Of a DNA stretch of 64,000 bases, positions 44,058-54,294 are shown piece by piece (positions within the stretch are counted from its first letter, which is position 1; the number at the start of each line of letters is the position of its first letter). Source of the stretch: Ascarosepion bandense (Eukaryota > Mollusca > Cephalopoda > Sepiida > Sepiidae); NCBI GenBank assembly GCA_037127315.1, contig JBBBDQ010000419.1:5977501-6041500 (forward strand), given 5' to 3'. A model generated the notes under the pieces. It ran no database searches, had not been told where the DNA came from, and saw nothing but the letters and a program-made list of their open reading frames with translations. The position numbers and the translations under genes were made by a program.

Positions 44058-44767
44058 ATACACAAGAATAATTACTTAAATAGGTCAAATTGTGATGAAT
44101 TAGCATTTTTAGATTCAGTTTAAAAAAGCACACTGAAGCATCAAAATCTTTCTATGATGGTCAAACAGATTATTATGGTCTGGTTAAAATTTTTTAACTG
44201 ATCCACCATATTTATAGATGTTGCACTTTTAGTTAACAATTTATAATTCTCTTAACGAAAAATGTGTAAACATAAACCTTTGTGCTTAACAAAAGTTTAT
44301 AAATGTAAAGTTTTTTTTACTTTACACCGCTATTATCTTAAGTATCTTCACACATTGGCAATGTTTATTGCTTTGAAAAGCATTGATTGAAATTCTAATA
44401 AAACCTAGACCTGTGAAAGTTAATTTATACATTTTCTTTGTTCTTAAGAAATGTCAACACAAACAATAAACACTAGTTATTAGATTGTTTATTGGAATGT
44501 TTGGCAAAATACTGGCTAATTGCCTATTGATTTGAACTTGATAAAATGATATAACTAAGGATTTCCTTATAGTTAGTTCACATATTTTAATAATTTAGTA
44601 AATGTTTATAAATTTATGAATAAAAAGTGTTTTCATACTTCTTTATAAATTGGTAAATGATAAATATTGTATTAGTTTTAATTGTATTAGTTTCTAGAAT
44701 GTATTTCTAAAATTATTCTTAAAAATATTCTAATAAATAAACAGTATTTAATATTTTTGTTGTAGAT
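44058..44767. other. AT-rich, nothing recognised
   Basis: No gene or repeat family. Confidence 0.45.
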
Positions 44768-45073
44768 TCAGTCAGTTAAGTGCCATACGTGATACATGCT
44801 TGGGCGATCATGTCTCGAAAGAGACATGACTGACTGGGCACAAGATTATCCCGCAGTAGGTTGCCATTGCTTTCTGCGGTAGACTGGTTGCCGACCAAGG
44901 CTATAGAACCCAATCAGTCCGACTATTTAACTCATAACTGGAGGGAAGAAACGGATTAATACCTTTCCCAAGGGTATTTGCGCGTAAGTGAATACAATGG
45001 ATTTAACTAGAATTCGAACTCGGCTACCCGGTTTCTCGTTCCGAGCCGATATCCACTGTACCACAACGCATAT
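44768..45073 (-). mobile_element. SINE-1 copy, full length
   Basis: Minus strand, complete head and 3' hairpin. GTTGTAGATTC before and GTTGCAGAATA after may be a worn target duplication. Confidence 0.9.
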
Positions 45074-45744
45074 CCCAGTTGCAGAATAACAAGAGCAAAA
45101 ATATGCGTAAATTCACTTTCATCATATGTTTGGTTTCTGTTGGAATTCTGGTCATCGCTTCTTAAAACAATAAACCTGGGGTTAAAATAATGGTTTCAAG
45201 GGAAAAACTGTCCTTTTGACACTGTTTTTTTTTTTTTTTTTTTTGCACAATAATCTACATTTGCCGAAAAATGTTTCCTTGAAAAACTGAAAAAGACTTA
45301 GTACCTAGTTTTTAAATTTTTAATTTCTTTTATTGACAGACACAAAGAATGAATACATTACATTCAAACATACGTTTTTTCGTGTTTGTTCTTCATAAAT
45401 TGTTTTGATATTCTTTTCTATACTAAATTATCTTTTGTATTCCTACTGAATGTTAATATTTCCTTTATTATTTGTTTGCATTATAGATGTTTTTTATAAC
45501 AACATAATGTTGATTATGATGATGCACTTTCAGTCTGACTAGGAGAGGTTTTTATTTTTTTCAACTGTGGGTCCCAATTCTTCAATACGTCTCGAGATCA
45601 ATAAAATAGGTCGTAACAAAAACAAGAAAGAAAAAATATGCAAGTGAGAACAAGGTAAAAAAGAAAGACAACTCTAAATATTGCATAGCATTCATAAATC
45701 ATTGATAGTTTTTCACTAAGGTAAGCTCATATTATACTTTATTT
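45074..45744. other. AT-rich, nothing recognised
   Basis: A T19 run lies near 45226-45244. No gene. Confidence 0.45.
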
Positions 45745-46079
45745 TCTAACCCCGGCTAGAAGCAATCAAATATCTAACCCTACTGTCTGTGGATGATTAT
45801 TCATGCTACCTCCTGTGGATTGAGCACTCTGGGAAAAATGGTACACTTTAAAAACTAGCTACTCACCTCTGTTTATCCATCATTCATTTCAGCAAGAAAC
45901 TGAACACTCATGGCTACTGGTGTTTGTTTACATTGTGTATATAACATGCTAAAATCTGCCTTCTTCCCCCATATGCCGATAATTTAAAGGTAGAATCTCT
46001 GACTGATGATTCCTAACTTGAAGAAATTGAGTGTCTGTACTGATGAGCAAACAGCAAAACAGGACTCTCTGCAGATGAC

Positions 46080-46080
<1 letters not shown>
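45745..46080 (+). mobile_element. tRNA-like repeat family D, copy 1
   Basis: Shares GAGCACTCTGG, TTTAAAAACTAGCTACTC, GCTAAAATCTGCCTTCTTC and GGTAGAATCTCTGAC with 46.7-47.0 kb. The tRNA-like part is decayed here. Confidence 0.55.

Positions 46081-46152
<72 letters not shown>
46081..46152. repeat. (CA)n-(TA)n microsatellite
   Basis: About 40 bases of CA then about 28 of TA. Confidence 0.95.
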
Positions 46153-46153
<1 letters not shown>

Positions 46154-46159
46154 TATAAA

Positions 46160-46509
46160 TTAAAACAGAGTTTCGATGTTCAGGTACGTTGAGTGGCTTC
46201 GGCAATGAAATCGTGTCTTCGGCAATGAAATTTATTCGGGCGGGGTTCAAGTGACAAAGGATTTTGTACTGGCAGAAGTCCCGAAGAGGTTTTCATCACA
46301 GAGAATTAAAGGGAGTGTGTTTTTGAATAAATTTCATTAATCCCACCCATTTTGATTTTCTGTGATGAAAGTTTTTTTTTTTAAATTCTGCCGATGTAGA
46401 ATCTTTTGTCATTTGAGTTTGTTTTGAATAGGTTTCGTTGCTGAGGACGCAAGAGTTTTCTCGTGGAGGTGGCTATTCAACGAATTTGAACATTGAAATT
46501 TTGTTTTAA
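46160..46509. mobile_element. 350 bp element with 33 bp terminal inverted repeats
   Basis: 46160-46192 and 46477-46509 are inverted repeats (27 of 33 positions match, differences mostly A/G). The inner right half (CATTAATCCCACCC, CTGTGATGAAAG, GCTGAGGACGC) matches the tail of the 5S-tRNA composite SINE at 32.2 kb. TA-rich sequence flanks both ends. Confidence 0.65.
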
Positions 46510-46644
46510 TATATAATTGGCTCTGTAATTAGAATATAAAAAAATTTGCATTGAGCTCTCCACCTTGATAAATTTTAATATTAATGAAATGAATATTAAT
46601 TAGGATCATGTTTTGGGGATTTACCCACCTGCTTATCCTTTTGG

Positions 46645-46698
<54 letters not shown>
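46645..46698. repeat. (TA)n microsatellite
   Basis: About 52 bases of TA repeat. Confidence 0.95.
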
Positions 46699-46699
<1 letters not shown>

Positions 46700-46700
<1 letters not shown>

Positions 46701-47025
46701 CCAAATAGTCTATTTACGCTCTCACACCCTGATTAAGCACTCTGGAGGAATCGTAGACTTTGAAAAACAGTAGCTACTCTGGCATGTACGCATCGCTCAT
46801 TAACTAATGAATTAGAGCACTCTGGATATTGGGCGTGTATAGTCATAATATACATGCTAAAAAGTCTGCCTTCTTCTACCGTGCGCCCATGGCCCAGAGG
46901 TAGAATTACTGACGGATGCCACTTCGGTCGGGTTTCAATCCTGGGTTAGAAGCAATCGGAGTCTAACCGTACTGATGAGATGTGATACAGCGAAACTGAT
47001 CTGTCTGCGGATGACTATATATATA
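46700..47025 (+). mobile_element. tRNA-like repeat family D, copy 2
   Basis: Contains CATGGCCCAGAGGTAGAATT (A-box-like) and GGTCGGGTTTCAATCCTGGG (B-box-like) followed by TTAGAAGCAATCGGAGTC and GTCTGCGGATGAC before a (TA)n run. A tRNA-derived SINE different from SINE-1. Confidence 0.6.
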
Positions 47026-47198
47026 TATAGTCTGTTTGCATTTGGTTTTTGTTTCTTGTTCATCAAACGTGTTGCAGATTATTTACTTTACCTTTGTGTT
47101 GAAGGTTTTTAAAAATTTGTTTTTCTAAAAAGTAATATATTTATGGAGGAAGAGTTCATTCTCTGCAGGTAGGGCACCATAACAAGTAGGCAGACTTA

Positions 47199-47687
47199 GA
47201 GTAGATAGACTAAACTATCGCCCGGTTCACACTCCTATTGAACAGGTGAAAAGGCTCATCCCTTGTTCCTTGTTTAGGATGTGGTTTCCGGCTTTCTCTT
47301 TTCCAATCTTTTTACTCTTTTCTTATTTTTTTTTCCTCAATTGGAGTAGATAGACTAAACTATCGTCCGGTTCACACTCCACTCACGTCTATTGAACAGG
47401 TAAAAAGGCTGTTGAGGATGTGGTTTCCGGCTTTCTCTTTTCCAATCTTTTTACTCTTTTCTTTTTTTTTCCTCAATTGGAGTAGATAGACTAAACTATC
47501 GTCCGGTTCACACTCCATCCATGTCTATTGAACAGGTGAAAAGGCTCATCCCTTGTTCCCCTGTTTAGGATGTGGTTCCCGGCTTTCTCTTTTCAAATCT
47601 TTTCACTCTTACGTAGCCCCCTGCGCTTCAGTGGCGTTACCGCCTTGCTCGGGGTGATATAATTAAATAAAAAATAAAAAAAAAAAT
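47199..47687 (+). mobile_element. SINE-2, three-headed copy
   Basis: Three heads begin at 47199, 47336 and 47472, each with GTAGATAGACTAAACTATCG and CCGGTTCACACTCC and ending in a T-rich run (TTTTCTTATTTTTTTT). Only the last head carries the tail: TGCGCTTCAGTGGCG, CTTGCTCGGGGTGATATAAT and A-rich. Head period 136-137 bases. Confidence 0.85.
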
Positions 47688-48002
47688 TCAGTAAGAGGTC
47701 ACTGAATTCAGTTACAGCCAGATCTTCCCCTGTCTGCCAACTAGACGCTAGTTTGGAACTTCCTTGTGCGGGTGAGTATCATATATTTGATTCTCCATAA
47801 ATGTTCAAAGATACCATGAGATACCTTGGTTCAAATAAAGTTAAAATCATACCAAAGAGTCGAGTAGTCAGTGACGTGATTTTATGATTATATCATCTTT
47901 GGAAGACAATACCCGAAAAACCATGCAAATTGACTTTCGAGTGAAATTGTGTTGATGAAACTGTTCGTAAGCCGTCAGTTATTGCCATCGTATGTAAATG
48001 GA
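47688..48002. other. Nothing recognised
   Basis: No gene or repeat family. Confidence 0.45.
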
Positions 48003-48269
48003 ATATGCGTTTTGGTTCAGTAGATATCAGCGCAGAACGAGACATCAAAGAGCTGAGTTTGAATTCAAATTAAATTTGTGCATTCACTTACGCGCAAATA
48101 TCCTTGGGAAAAGGTATTAATCCGTCGTTTCTCCCTTCAGCTATATGTTAAATAGCAGGAAAAATGTTTGTTTTTTTTACCGCAGAAAGTAATGGCAATC
48201 TACTACTGGAAAATCTTCCAGTTAGTCATGTCTCTTTCTAAATGTGTATCACGTAATGCACTGACTGAT
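48003..48269 (+). mobile_element. SINE-1 copy, diverged
   Basis: Head GTTTTGGTTCAGTAGATATC, body ACTTACGCGCAAATATCC, end AATGCACTGACTGA. The 3' hairpin is lost and the copy looks old. Confidence 0.8.
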
Positions 48270-49218
48270 ATTAATGGAAGATCTAGGCGACATTGATCCC
48301 ACTGTTCAACAATGGGTCTGTCTATGATGTTAAATAACATACGACCCACATTGTTAACAGTGTGTAAGTCAAGGAATACTCTACAATAAGCTTCAATAAG
48401 AAGAATGAATGAAAGTGATACTGGAATATATACTTTCAGTTAATAAGCATGAAACAAGAAAGGCATCAATAATGAAGAATCAATGATATCATACATTGGC
48501 ATGTACTTATTAGACAAATATGGATATGAAATATTCCGAAAATAATGTTCGCTGCAAAGTTTAAATACATTCATTATTTCTTGTTGAAAATTGGTGAACC
48601 ACTAATGTGACTGAAAAATTCAGAAAGAATTCCTGCACATTTTGTCAATCCCCACATCGAATGTTCTTTGAAAAGTATAACATGAAGCTCAAAATTAGTG
48701 AGTTGTTTCGCCATACAAGAAAGACTAAACGAAAGACAAAAGTTGTCTGCAAATAATCTTTAAATGACGACTAACTAAGATCGAGCGGCAAATTAATCAA
48801 TCATAAAAGAACCAGTCAGATTTAAGTAATTAAGCAAAAGTCGAATGATTATTCAAGGTCATGAATATTCAAGAAATTTATTCAAGGTTATTATTTTGAT
48901 CAGCCCTGCCCACTTCGGTAGGCGGATGAGTTATCTACCAGGACCAACGCTTGGCAATACCTAATACACTGAGGGTGTTGTGCGGGTCATTTAGTTGATA
49001 CAGTCGTTCTCAATGATTTATGTCGTCAAACCCACTTTCGCATGGGCAATGCCTCAATTGGACTGCTTCGGTTTTTAATGGGATTAGGTACTAGTCAAAC
49101 CAGGAAATTTATTCAATTATTTCTTGAAAAATAAAACAGTGATAATAAATTTTCTGTTTCTTCTTCTTCTTTTTTTCTTTTTCTTTTTTTATTTTAAGGA
49201 GCACTCTGTATAAACCGG
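48270..49218. other. Unassigned stretch
   Basis: About 950 bases with no recognised element. 48900-49090 is less AT-rich than its surroundings. A TTC/TTTC-rich tract is at 49157-49190. Confidence 0.45.
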
Positions 49219-49518
49219 ATGTGCGTTGTGGTACAGTGGATATCGGCTCAGAACGGGGAGCCGTGTTCGAATTCCAGTTGAATCCATTGTATTCACTTAC
49301 GCGCAAATACCTTTGGGGAAGGTATTAATCCGTCTCTTCCTTCCAGTTATGGGTTAATAACAGGACAGATTGACTTCTATAGCCTTGGTCGGCAACCAGT
49401 CTACCGCAGAAAGCAATGGCAACCTACTGCTGGATAATTTTGTGCCCAGTCAGTCATGTCTCTTTCGAGACATGATCGCCCAAGCGTGTATCACGTATGG
49501 CACTTAACTGACTGACTG
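49219..49518 (+). mobile_element. SINE-1 copy with target-site duplication
   Basis: Full length from GTGCGTTGTGGTACAGTGG to CTGACTG. CTGTATAAACC immediately before the head and again at the end is an 11 bp target-site duplication. The 3' hairpin CATGTCTCTTTCGAGACATG is perfect. Confidence 0.9.
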
Positions 49519-49789
49519 TATAAACCTTATATTTAATTTGTACGCGTGTTTGAGTAGAAGATTTTTTTTTAATATTGGCTGCCCCGGAGACATGGCCGTC
49601 ACGCGTTTCAAACCGCCTGACCTAGATGTCAATGGTCTTTGTCGAATATAACGGACAGTTGATTTAATGATGATGAAATGAGTCTGAAAAGTCAGAGAAA
49701 AGTAGGGGGTTAGAAAACTAGTGCTGCAGACGATTACTAAATTTAAGAGTTCGATTCTTACTGAAAGACTCTAGATCTTTTTCTTTTTT
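49519..49789. other. Nothing recognised
   Basis: No gene or repeat family. Confidence 0.4.
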
Positions 49790-50125
49790 TAATCGATTTC
49801 CCTCCAAGCAAGGTAGTAAAACCATTTGAACATAAGGAGTCACTGTGTGAGGAAGAATAAAAGAAAAAAATATATAAAAAAATAATATAACCCCCCCCCC
49901 CCCCCCCCGAAACTATACTAAGAAGCAAAAACAAAAAATGAGTACTTACGAGCACAGCAGAAAGCGATTTACATTATATTTAAATTTTTGAGGTTTAAAG
50001 TTGGCCGGAATGCATAGAGCCGGAAGAGAGTTCCATAAGTGAGAAGTACGAGGAAAAAAAAACTGTCAGCATAGAACTTACGTTTACATCTACCAACTGA
50101 ACTGTATATTGTTGCGATCTCGTCG
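49790..50125 (-). pseudogene. LINE-B C-terminus and 3' end
   Basis: Minus strand reads VGRCKRKFYADSFF and, after a frameshift, NLKNLNIM; the 3' end complement CCTCCAAGCAAGG is at 49800. A run of about 20 C lies at 49889-49908. Confidence 0.6.
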
Positions 50126-50689
50126 TCAGTCAAATTCTTTTTCTTCTTCTGTATGCCACGTACTTTCAGGACGTAGGCGATCATCACCTTCCACGTCTCC
50201 CTATCCCTGGTCGCTCTTAGGACGTTTTCGCCTGTTACCCCACCCAAACCCGGCTCTGCCATTCACTTACTCATGCCCGTCAAGTATGTTACACGCTACT
50301 TTTCCCTGTCTCTCTTTCTCTCAATCTGACCTGCAAATATCAGATTCTCTAAGCCCCGTTACATGTCCCAAGAACTTTAGTTATCTTTTCCTGGTGTTAA
50401 GTATTAATTTCCTTTTCGTTTCCATTATTTCTAAAACCATCATTGCTAACATGCTCGATCCATGATATCCGCAGCATCCTTCTGTAGGACCACATTTCAG
50501 TTGCTTTATGTTTTTCCTTAATCTTTGATGAGATTGTCCAGCATTCACTGACATATTGAAGAATAGCATTCCAGTATTCTCTTCTTTGTTTCTAACGAAA
50601 TTTTCTTGTCTCTTAATTCTTTGCTCAGCTTCTGGAATGCGTCCATGCCAATTTTGTCTTCAGATCTCAGTGTCGCACTTTCCGGTCTC
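50126..50689 (-). pseudogene. LINE-A C-terminal half, part before the SINE-2
   Basis: Minus strand 3' block (complement ACTTTCAGGACGTAGGCGAT) up to IGMDAFQKLSKELRDKKISL and the ATLRSEDK region. It is interrupted at about 50689 by a two-headed SINE-2 and continues beyond it. Confidence 0.8.
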
Positions 50690-51044
50690 CTCAATTGGAG
50701 TAGATAGACTAAGCTATCGCCCGGTTCACACTCCACCCACGTCTATTGAACAGGTGTAGAGGCTCATCCCTTGTTCCCTGTTTAGGATGTGGTTTCCGGC
50801 TTTCTCTTCTCCATTCTTTTCACACTCTTATTTTTTTCCTCTCCTCAATTGGAGTAGATAGACTAAACTATCGCCCGGTTCACACTCCACCCAAGTCTAT
50901 TGAACAGGTGTAGAGGCTCATCCCTTGTTCCCTGTTTAGGATGTGGTTCCCGGCTTTCTCTTTTCCAATTTTTTCATTCTTACGTAGCCCCCTGCGCTTC
51001 AGTGGCATTACCGCCTTGCTTGGGGTGATATGATAAAAAAAAAA
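50690..51044 (+). mobile_element. SINE-2, two-headed copy, nested in LINE-A
   Basis: Heads begin at 50690 and 50844 (CTCAATTGGAGTAGATAGAC), the first ending in a T-rich run; the second continues to TGCGCTTCAGTGGCATTACC and GCTTGGGGTGATATGATAAA. Insertion into LINE-A is certain because the LINE reading continues on both sides. Confidence 0.85.
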
Positions 51045-51054
51045 GAAGAAAATT

Positions 51055-51176
51055 TAAGTTTTTTGATTTTAGTATCCTCCACCTGTAGTTGGCATTTTGG
51101 ATTCCTTTGTTTGCTGAAGACCATGAATTCGATTTTTATTTAATTCCTTCTTTCCACTTTCTTCAGCTACTACTGT
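51055..51176 (-). pseudogene. LINE-A, part beyond the SINE-2
   Basis: Complement of the KCQLQVEDTKI-type segment (GTAGTTGGCATTTTGGATTC) and of the VAEES region (TTCTTCAGCTACTACTGTG). Confidence 0.75.
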
Positions 51177-51400
51177 GCTTAAATTCATACAATCTAGGTA
51201 ACCTGGCGAAAAGATAACCCGAACAGCCGTCATAGAAGTATTTATAAAAAAGGCACAGGGTGAAAACTTTACGTCGGTGGGAAAGTGACTGCAGCCGAAA
51301 AACCAGATCAGGACCAATATATTTGAAAATATTCGAGATCCAAGCGGAAAGCTGTACCGATGTACTAATCGACATATTTAGTACATTAGTTCTTCATTTC
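51177..51400 (-). pseudogene. LINE-B post-RT fragment
   Basis: Minus frames read IGPDLVFRLQSLSHRRKV and LFARLPRLYEFKHSS, the LINE-B region following the reverse transcriptase (compare 20.9 and 60.2 kb). Confidence 0.65.
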
Positions 51401-51658
51401 CCCCTAGCGCCATTAATCGGATAATGGCTCGGAATTGGTAATCTGAGAGCCGAGTTCTATTTCAAGGCGGGGTCGTTATTTTCACTTACGCGCAAAAAAA
51501 AAAAACAAAAAAAACAAAAAAAAAAGAACTTTTGATAAATGTAAGAATTCACCACATCCTCTCAGCTATGGGTTACTTAGTAAGATTTGTATCACTAAAA
51601 CAATTATTATCTCCCTCACAAAAATAAAAAAGAAAAAAAAAACATTGCGTGCGAAATC
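51401..51658. other. Unassigned, A/C-rich tract
   Basis: Contains a SINE-1-like scrap (ATCTGAGAGCCGAGTTC, ACTTACGCGCAAAA) at about 51440-51500 followed by an A-rich tail, and a second A-rich run near 51625. Confidence 0.4.
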
Positions 51659-52645
51659 TTTAGATTTCGGCACTAAATAACCATAGAGGTTCATATGACA
51701 CTAAACAAAAAAACAAAAAACAAAAAAAAACAAAACAAGCAAACAAACGAACAAACAAAAAAACAAAAAAAAACAAAAAACAAAACAAACAAAAAAAACA
51801 AACAAACAAACAACCAACCATTATTATCTCAAAAACAAAATTACGTACAAAATATTTAGATTTTGGCATTAAATAACCCATAGGGGTTGATATGCTGCTA
51901 AACAAAAACAACCAACCAACATACAAATGTTTAGATTTTGGCATTAAATAACTGTTGGGGAGTCATCCCTTTTCACACACTCTATGGACTCTTCCATGGT
52001 ATAGAAATAATCCTTCCTACATAGAACGGATTGTTGTTGTTAGAGTTGCTGAGACTCTTCAACTATAACACTATCAGCTCTCTGCCTTCGGATAGAGGGC
52101 GCTCTCTGCTTCCGAGCAGAGAGCAATAATCCAGTCGTGGTTCCGCCGAAGGGTAGAATCACGACTGGGCAAAAATAGACAGCTATTTTTTGGCCGGGCC
52201 ATATAGCCCGGAAATCTCAGTCATAACTGACCATGTGTCACATGTTGCCCTTACTGGGAGGGACAACTAAATATAGTTGTTGTTAGAGTTTGTGTTTGTC
52301 AGAGCAGTTGAACCGCCGTTCGTTGGTCAGCAAAAGAATAGACTATTACCCGGACTTACTTCTTGTATATATTTGACTCCTACTAACAAGTATATCTGAA
52401 TCTACTAACCGTGTACAGGTTGTATATCTTTTATTCAATATACTTACATTTTCTCTCTCATATCTGTTTTTGTTATTATTAAATTGTGTGATTTTCTAAA
52501 CAAGAATCCACAACAATAACCCATAGAGGTTGATATGCTGCTCAACAAAAACAACCAATCAAAATCCAAATATTTAGATTTTGGCATGAAATAATCCATA
52601 GTGATTGATATGCTGCTAAACAAAAACAACCAACCAACCAATCAG
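51655..52645 (-). repeat. 75 bp minisatellite split by a solo LTR
   Basis: TTTAGATTTTGGCATTAAAT begins units at 51855, 51930 and 52573 (a diverged, A/C-expanded first unit at about 51659). 51855 to 51930 is 75 bases; 51930 to 52573 is 75 after removing the 563 bp LTR and its 5 bp duplication. Repeated peptide-like ORFs on the minus strand come from this array. Confidence 0.85.
51953..52515. mobile_element. Solo LTR (563 bp) with 5 bp target duplication
   Basis: Starts TGTTGGGGAGTC and ends ATCCACAACA (TG...CA). ATAAC flanks both sides (51948-51952, 52516-52520) and the minisatellite reads on in register when it is removed, which proves the boundaries. No internal retrotransposon sequence remains. 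Internal hairpins include CCAGTCGTG/CACGACTGG around 52132-52169 and CCGGGC...GCCCGG around 52194-52211. Superfamily (Ty3/Gypsy or other) is not determinable from the LTR alone. Confidence 0.92.
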
Positions 52646-52654
52646 AAAAAAAAG

Positions 52655-53095
52655 TTTTTTTTTAATCATATCACCCCATGAAATGCAGAAAAGTCACTGA
52701 GAGTTAGTAGGGTTACTCAGTGTGAAAGAATTAGAATAAAGAAAAACATTATTAAGAGGCAAAAACAATAAAAGAATAATAAAAAAATAATTGATAACGA
52801 CTGACATTGCATTTATATTTGTGAACATCAAAGTTGGCCGGAAATCAAGGAACCGGAAGAGAGTTCCTCAAGCGAAAAGTGCGAGAAAATAAGCTATTAG
52901 CATAGAACTAACGGTTAGGTTATATCTAGCTGATTCAATTAGTCCTGAGTTTACATTTATAAATTCTAGGTACAATAGCAAAGAGTTTATCCGAACAGTT
53001 ACCATGAAAGTATGATTAGAAAAAGGCACAGGGAAGCTACATTACGGTAGTGGCAAAGTGGCTGAAACCGGGATATCAGGTCAAAACCAACGCTT
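52655..53095 (-). pseudogene. LINE-B C-terminus and 3' end
   Basis: Starts as T9 + AATCATATCACCCC (complement of the LINE-B tail) and continues through the complement of the WNSLP/SRTS region (AAGTTGGCCGGAAATC, GAGAGTTCCTCAAGC) to GGATATCAGGTCAAAACC. No long frame is left open. Confidence 0.7.
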
Positions 53096-53269
53096 ATTTA
53101 TCATTAGGTTATGATATGATTGATACGCATCTGAATATATTACTTTTTCTTGTTACTTTCATATTTGTGAATATGTTTGTGGTCATATCTAATTTATATG
53201 TATAACTGTTATGTATAGGTTTATAGGTTTTACTAATTTTATCTGTAGTCATTAACGGGGACTATTATG
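53096..53269. other. Nothing recognised
   Basis: AT-rich. Confidence 0.4.
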
Positions 53270-53884
53270 GTTCACCACAACTTCCTTATCTTCCTCAGTA
53301 GCCATAACCAAAGTTTGTCTCCGTATTATCACTCGCAGTACTTGTTCTGCCATCCATTTAAACAAGCTCATTAGGTAATTTACTCGCTTTTTCCCATAGC
53401 CTCTTCAGGACCAGTAGGTTCATGGCTCTCTACAATTTACTATCCTTTAAAGTAATGTTTGTCTGTTTACCACCCCCTAGTCCATGTTCCCCATTGATGT
53501 CCATAAGATCGTAATTAAGTTACTCGTTGTTTCTCAGAGCCCCTTCAAGAACAGCAGGGTCATGGCCCTCTACAATTTGCTATTCATTGTAACTATAAGA
53601 AAGTTTTGTCAACTCTCGTCCATGTTCTGACATTCATTTACATAATATCGGTAGCTAAGATACTCGCTGTTTCCCATGGCCTCTTCAGGACCAGTGGGGT
53701 CATGTTCCTCTACATTTTACTATCCTTTATAGCTCTAAACAATGCTTGTCTGTTTACCATCCCCCAGTCCATATTCCCCATTTATGTCCATAGGATTATA
53801 GTTAAGTTACTCGTTGTTTCTCAGAGCCCCTTCAGGAACAACAGGGTCATGGCCCTCTACAATGTGCTATCCATTGTAACTGTA
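53270..53884 (-). repeat. ~145 bp satellite derived from the LINE-A 3' end
   Basis: CTTCA(A/G)GA(A/C)CAG... blocks start units at about 53402, 53537, 53681 and 53828. Units alternate: odd units have GGACCAGT and CTATCCTTTA, even ones GAACARCAGGG and CATTGTAACT. The same order (CCTTCAGGA, CATGG, CTCTACA, TTTGTAAC, then GCCATCCA) is seen at the 3' ends of LINE-A copies (28.4, 58.7 kb, reversed). Confidence 0.7.
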
Positions 53885-53885
53885 A

Positions 53886-53934
53886 AAAATACAGACATAC
53901 AGGCAGATAAATAGACACACACGCAAACATCTTG

Positions 53935-53969
<35 letters not shown>

Positions 53970-54294
53970 CGATTTTCTGCACTATTGTAAGAACTGCAAC
54001 CTTGAAAGTTCTGAATATCTTTTCTTATGTCTTTGTCTATGAGTGTATCAAATTTTATTTAAATCGGACCACTCCTTCTATAACCTGATTTTTTTCGATT
54101 ATCGATTTTCGATATTTATCGAAGGTACAAAACCTAGCTAAGAACACTCGCAGACGCTTATAGTACAACCGTGTAAATTTTCAAGAAAATCGGTTCAGCC
54201 GTTTCGGGGAGTCTATAGATAACGGATACACACACACACACACACACAGACACATACACACACAGACAAAGTTCCATTTATAAATAAGTTTAGA
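53886..54294 (-). mobile_element. Helitron-like element, 5' half
   Basis: Minus strand from TCTAAACTTATTTATAAATG (preceded by A) through (TG)n and GTGTCGAGG-type body to CTGCCTGTATGTCTG. The 3' half with the hairpin is missing, replaced by the LINE-A satellite. Confidence 0.6.

Noticed and set aside
51660..51944. 94-codon minus-strand ORF with repeated peptides
   Set aside because: Translation of the 75 bp minisatellite and A/C-rich tract.
51953..52515. Complete LTR retrotransposon
   Set aside because: Only one LTR and no internal region; the 5 bp duplication flanks the single LTR directly.
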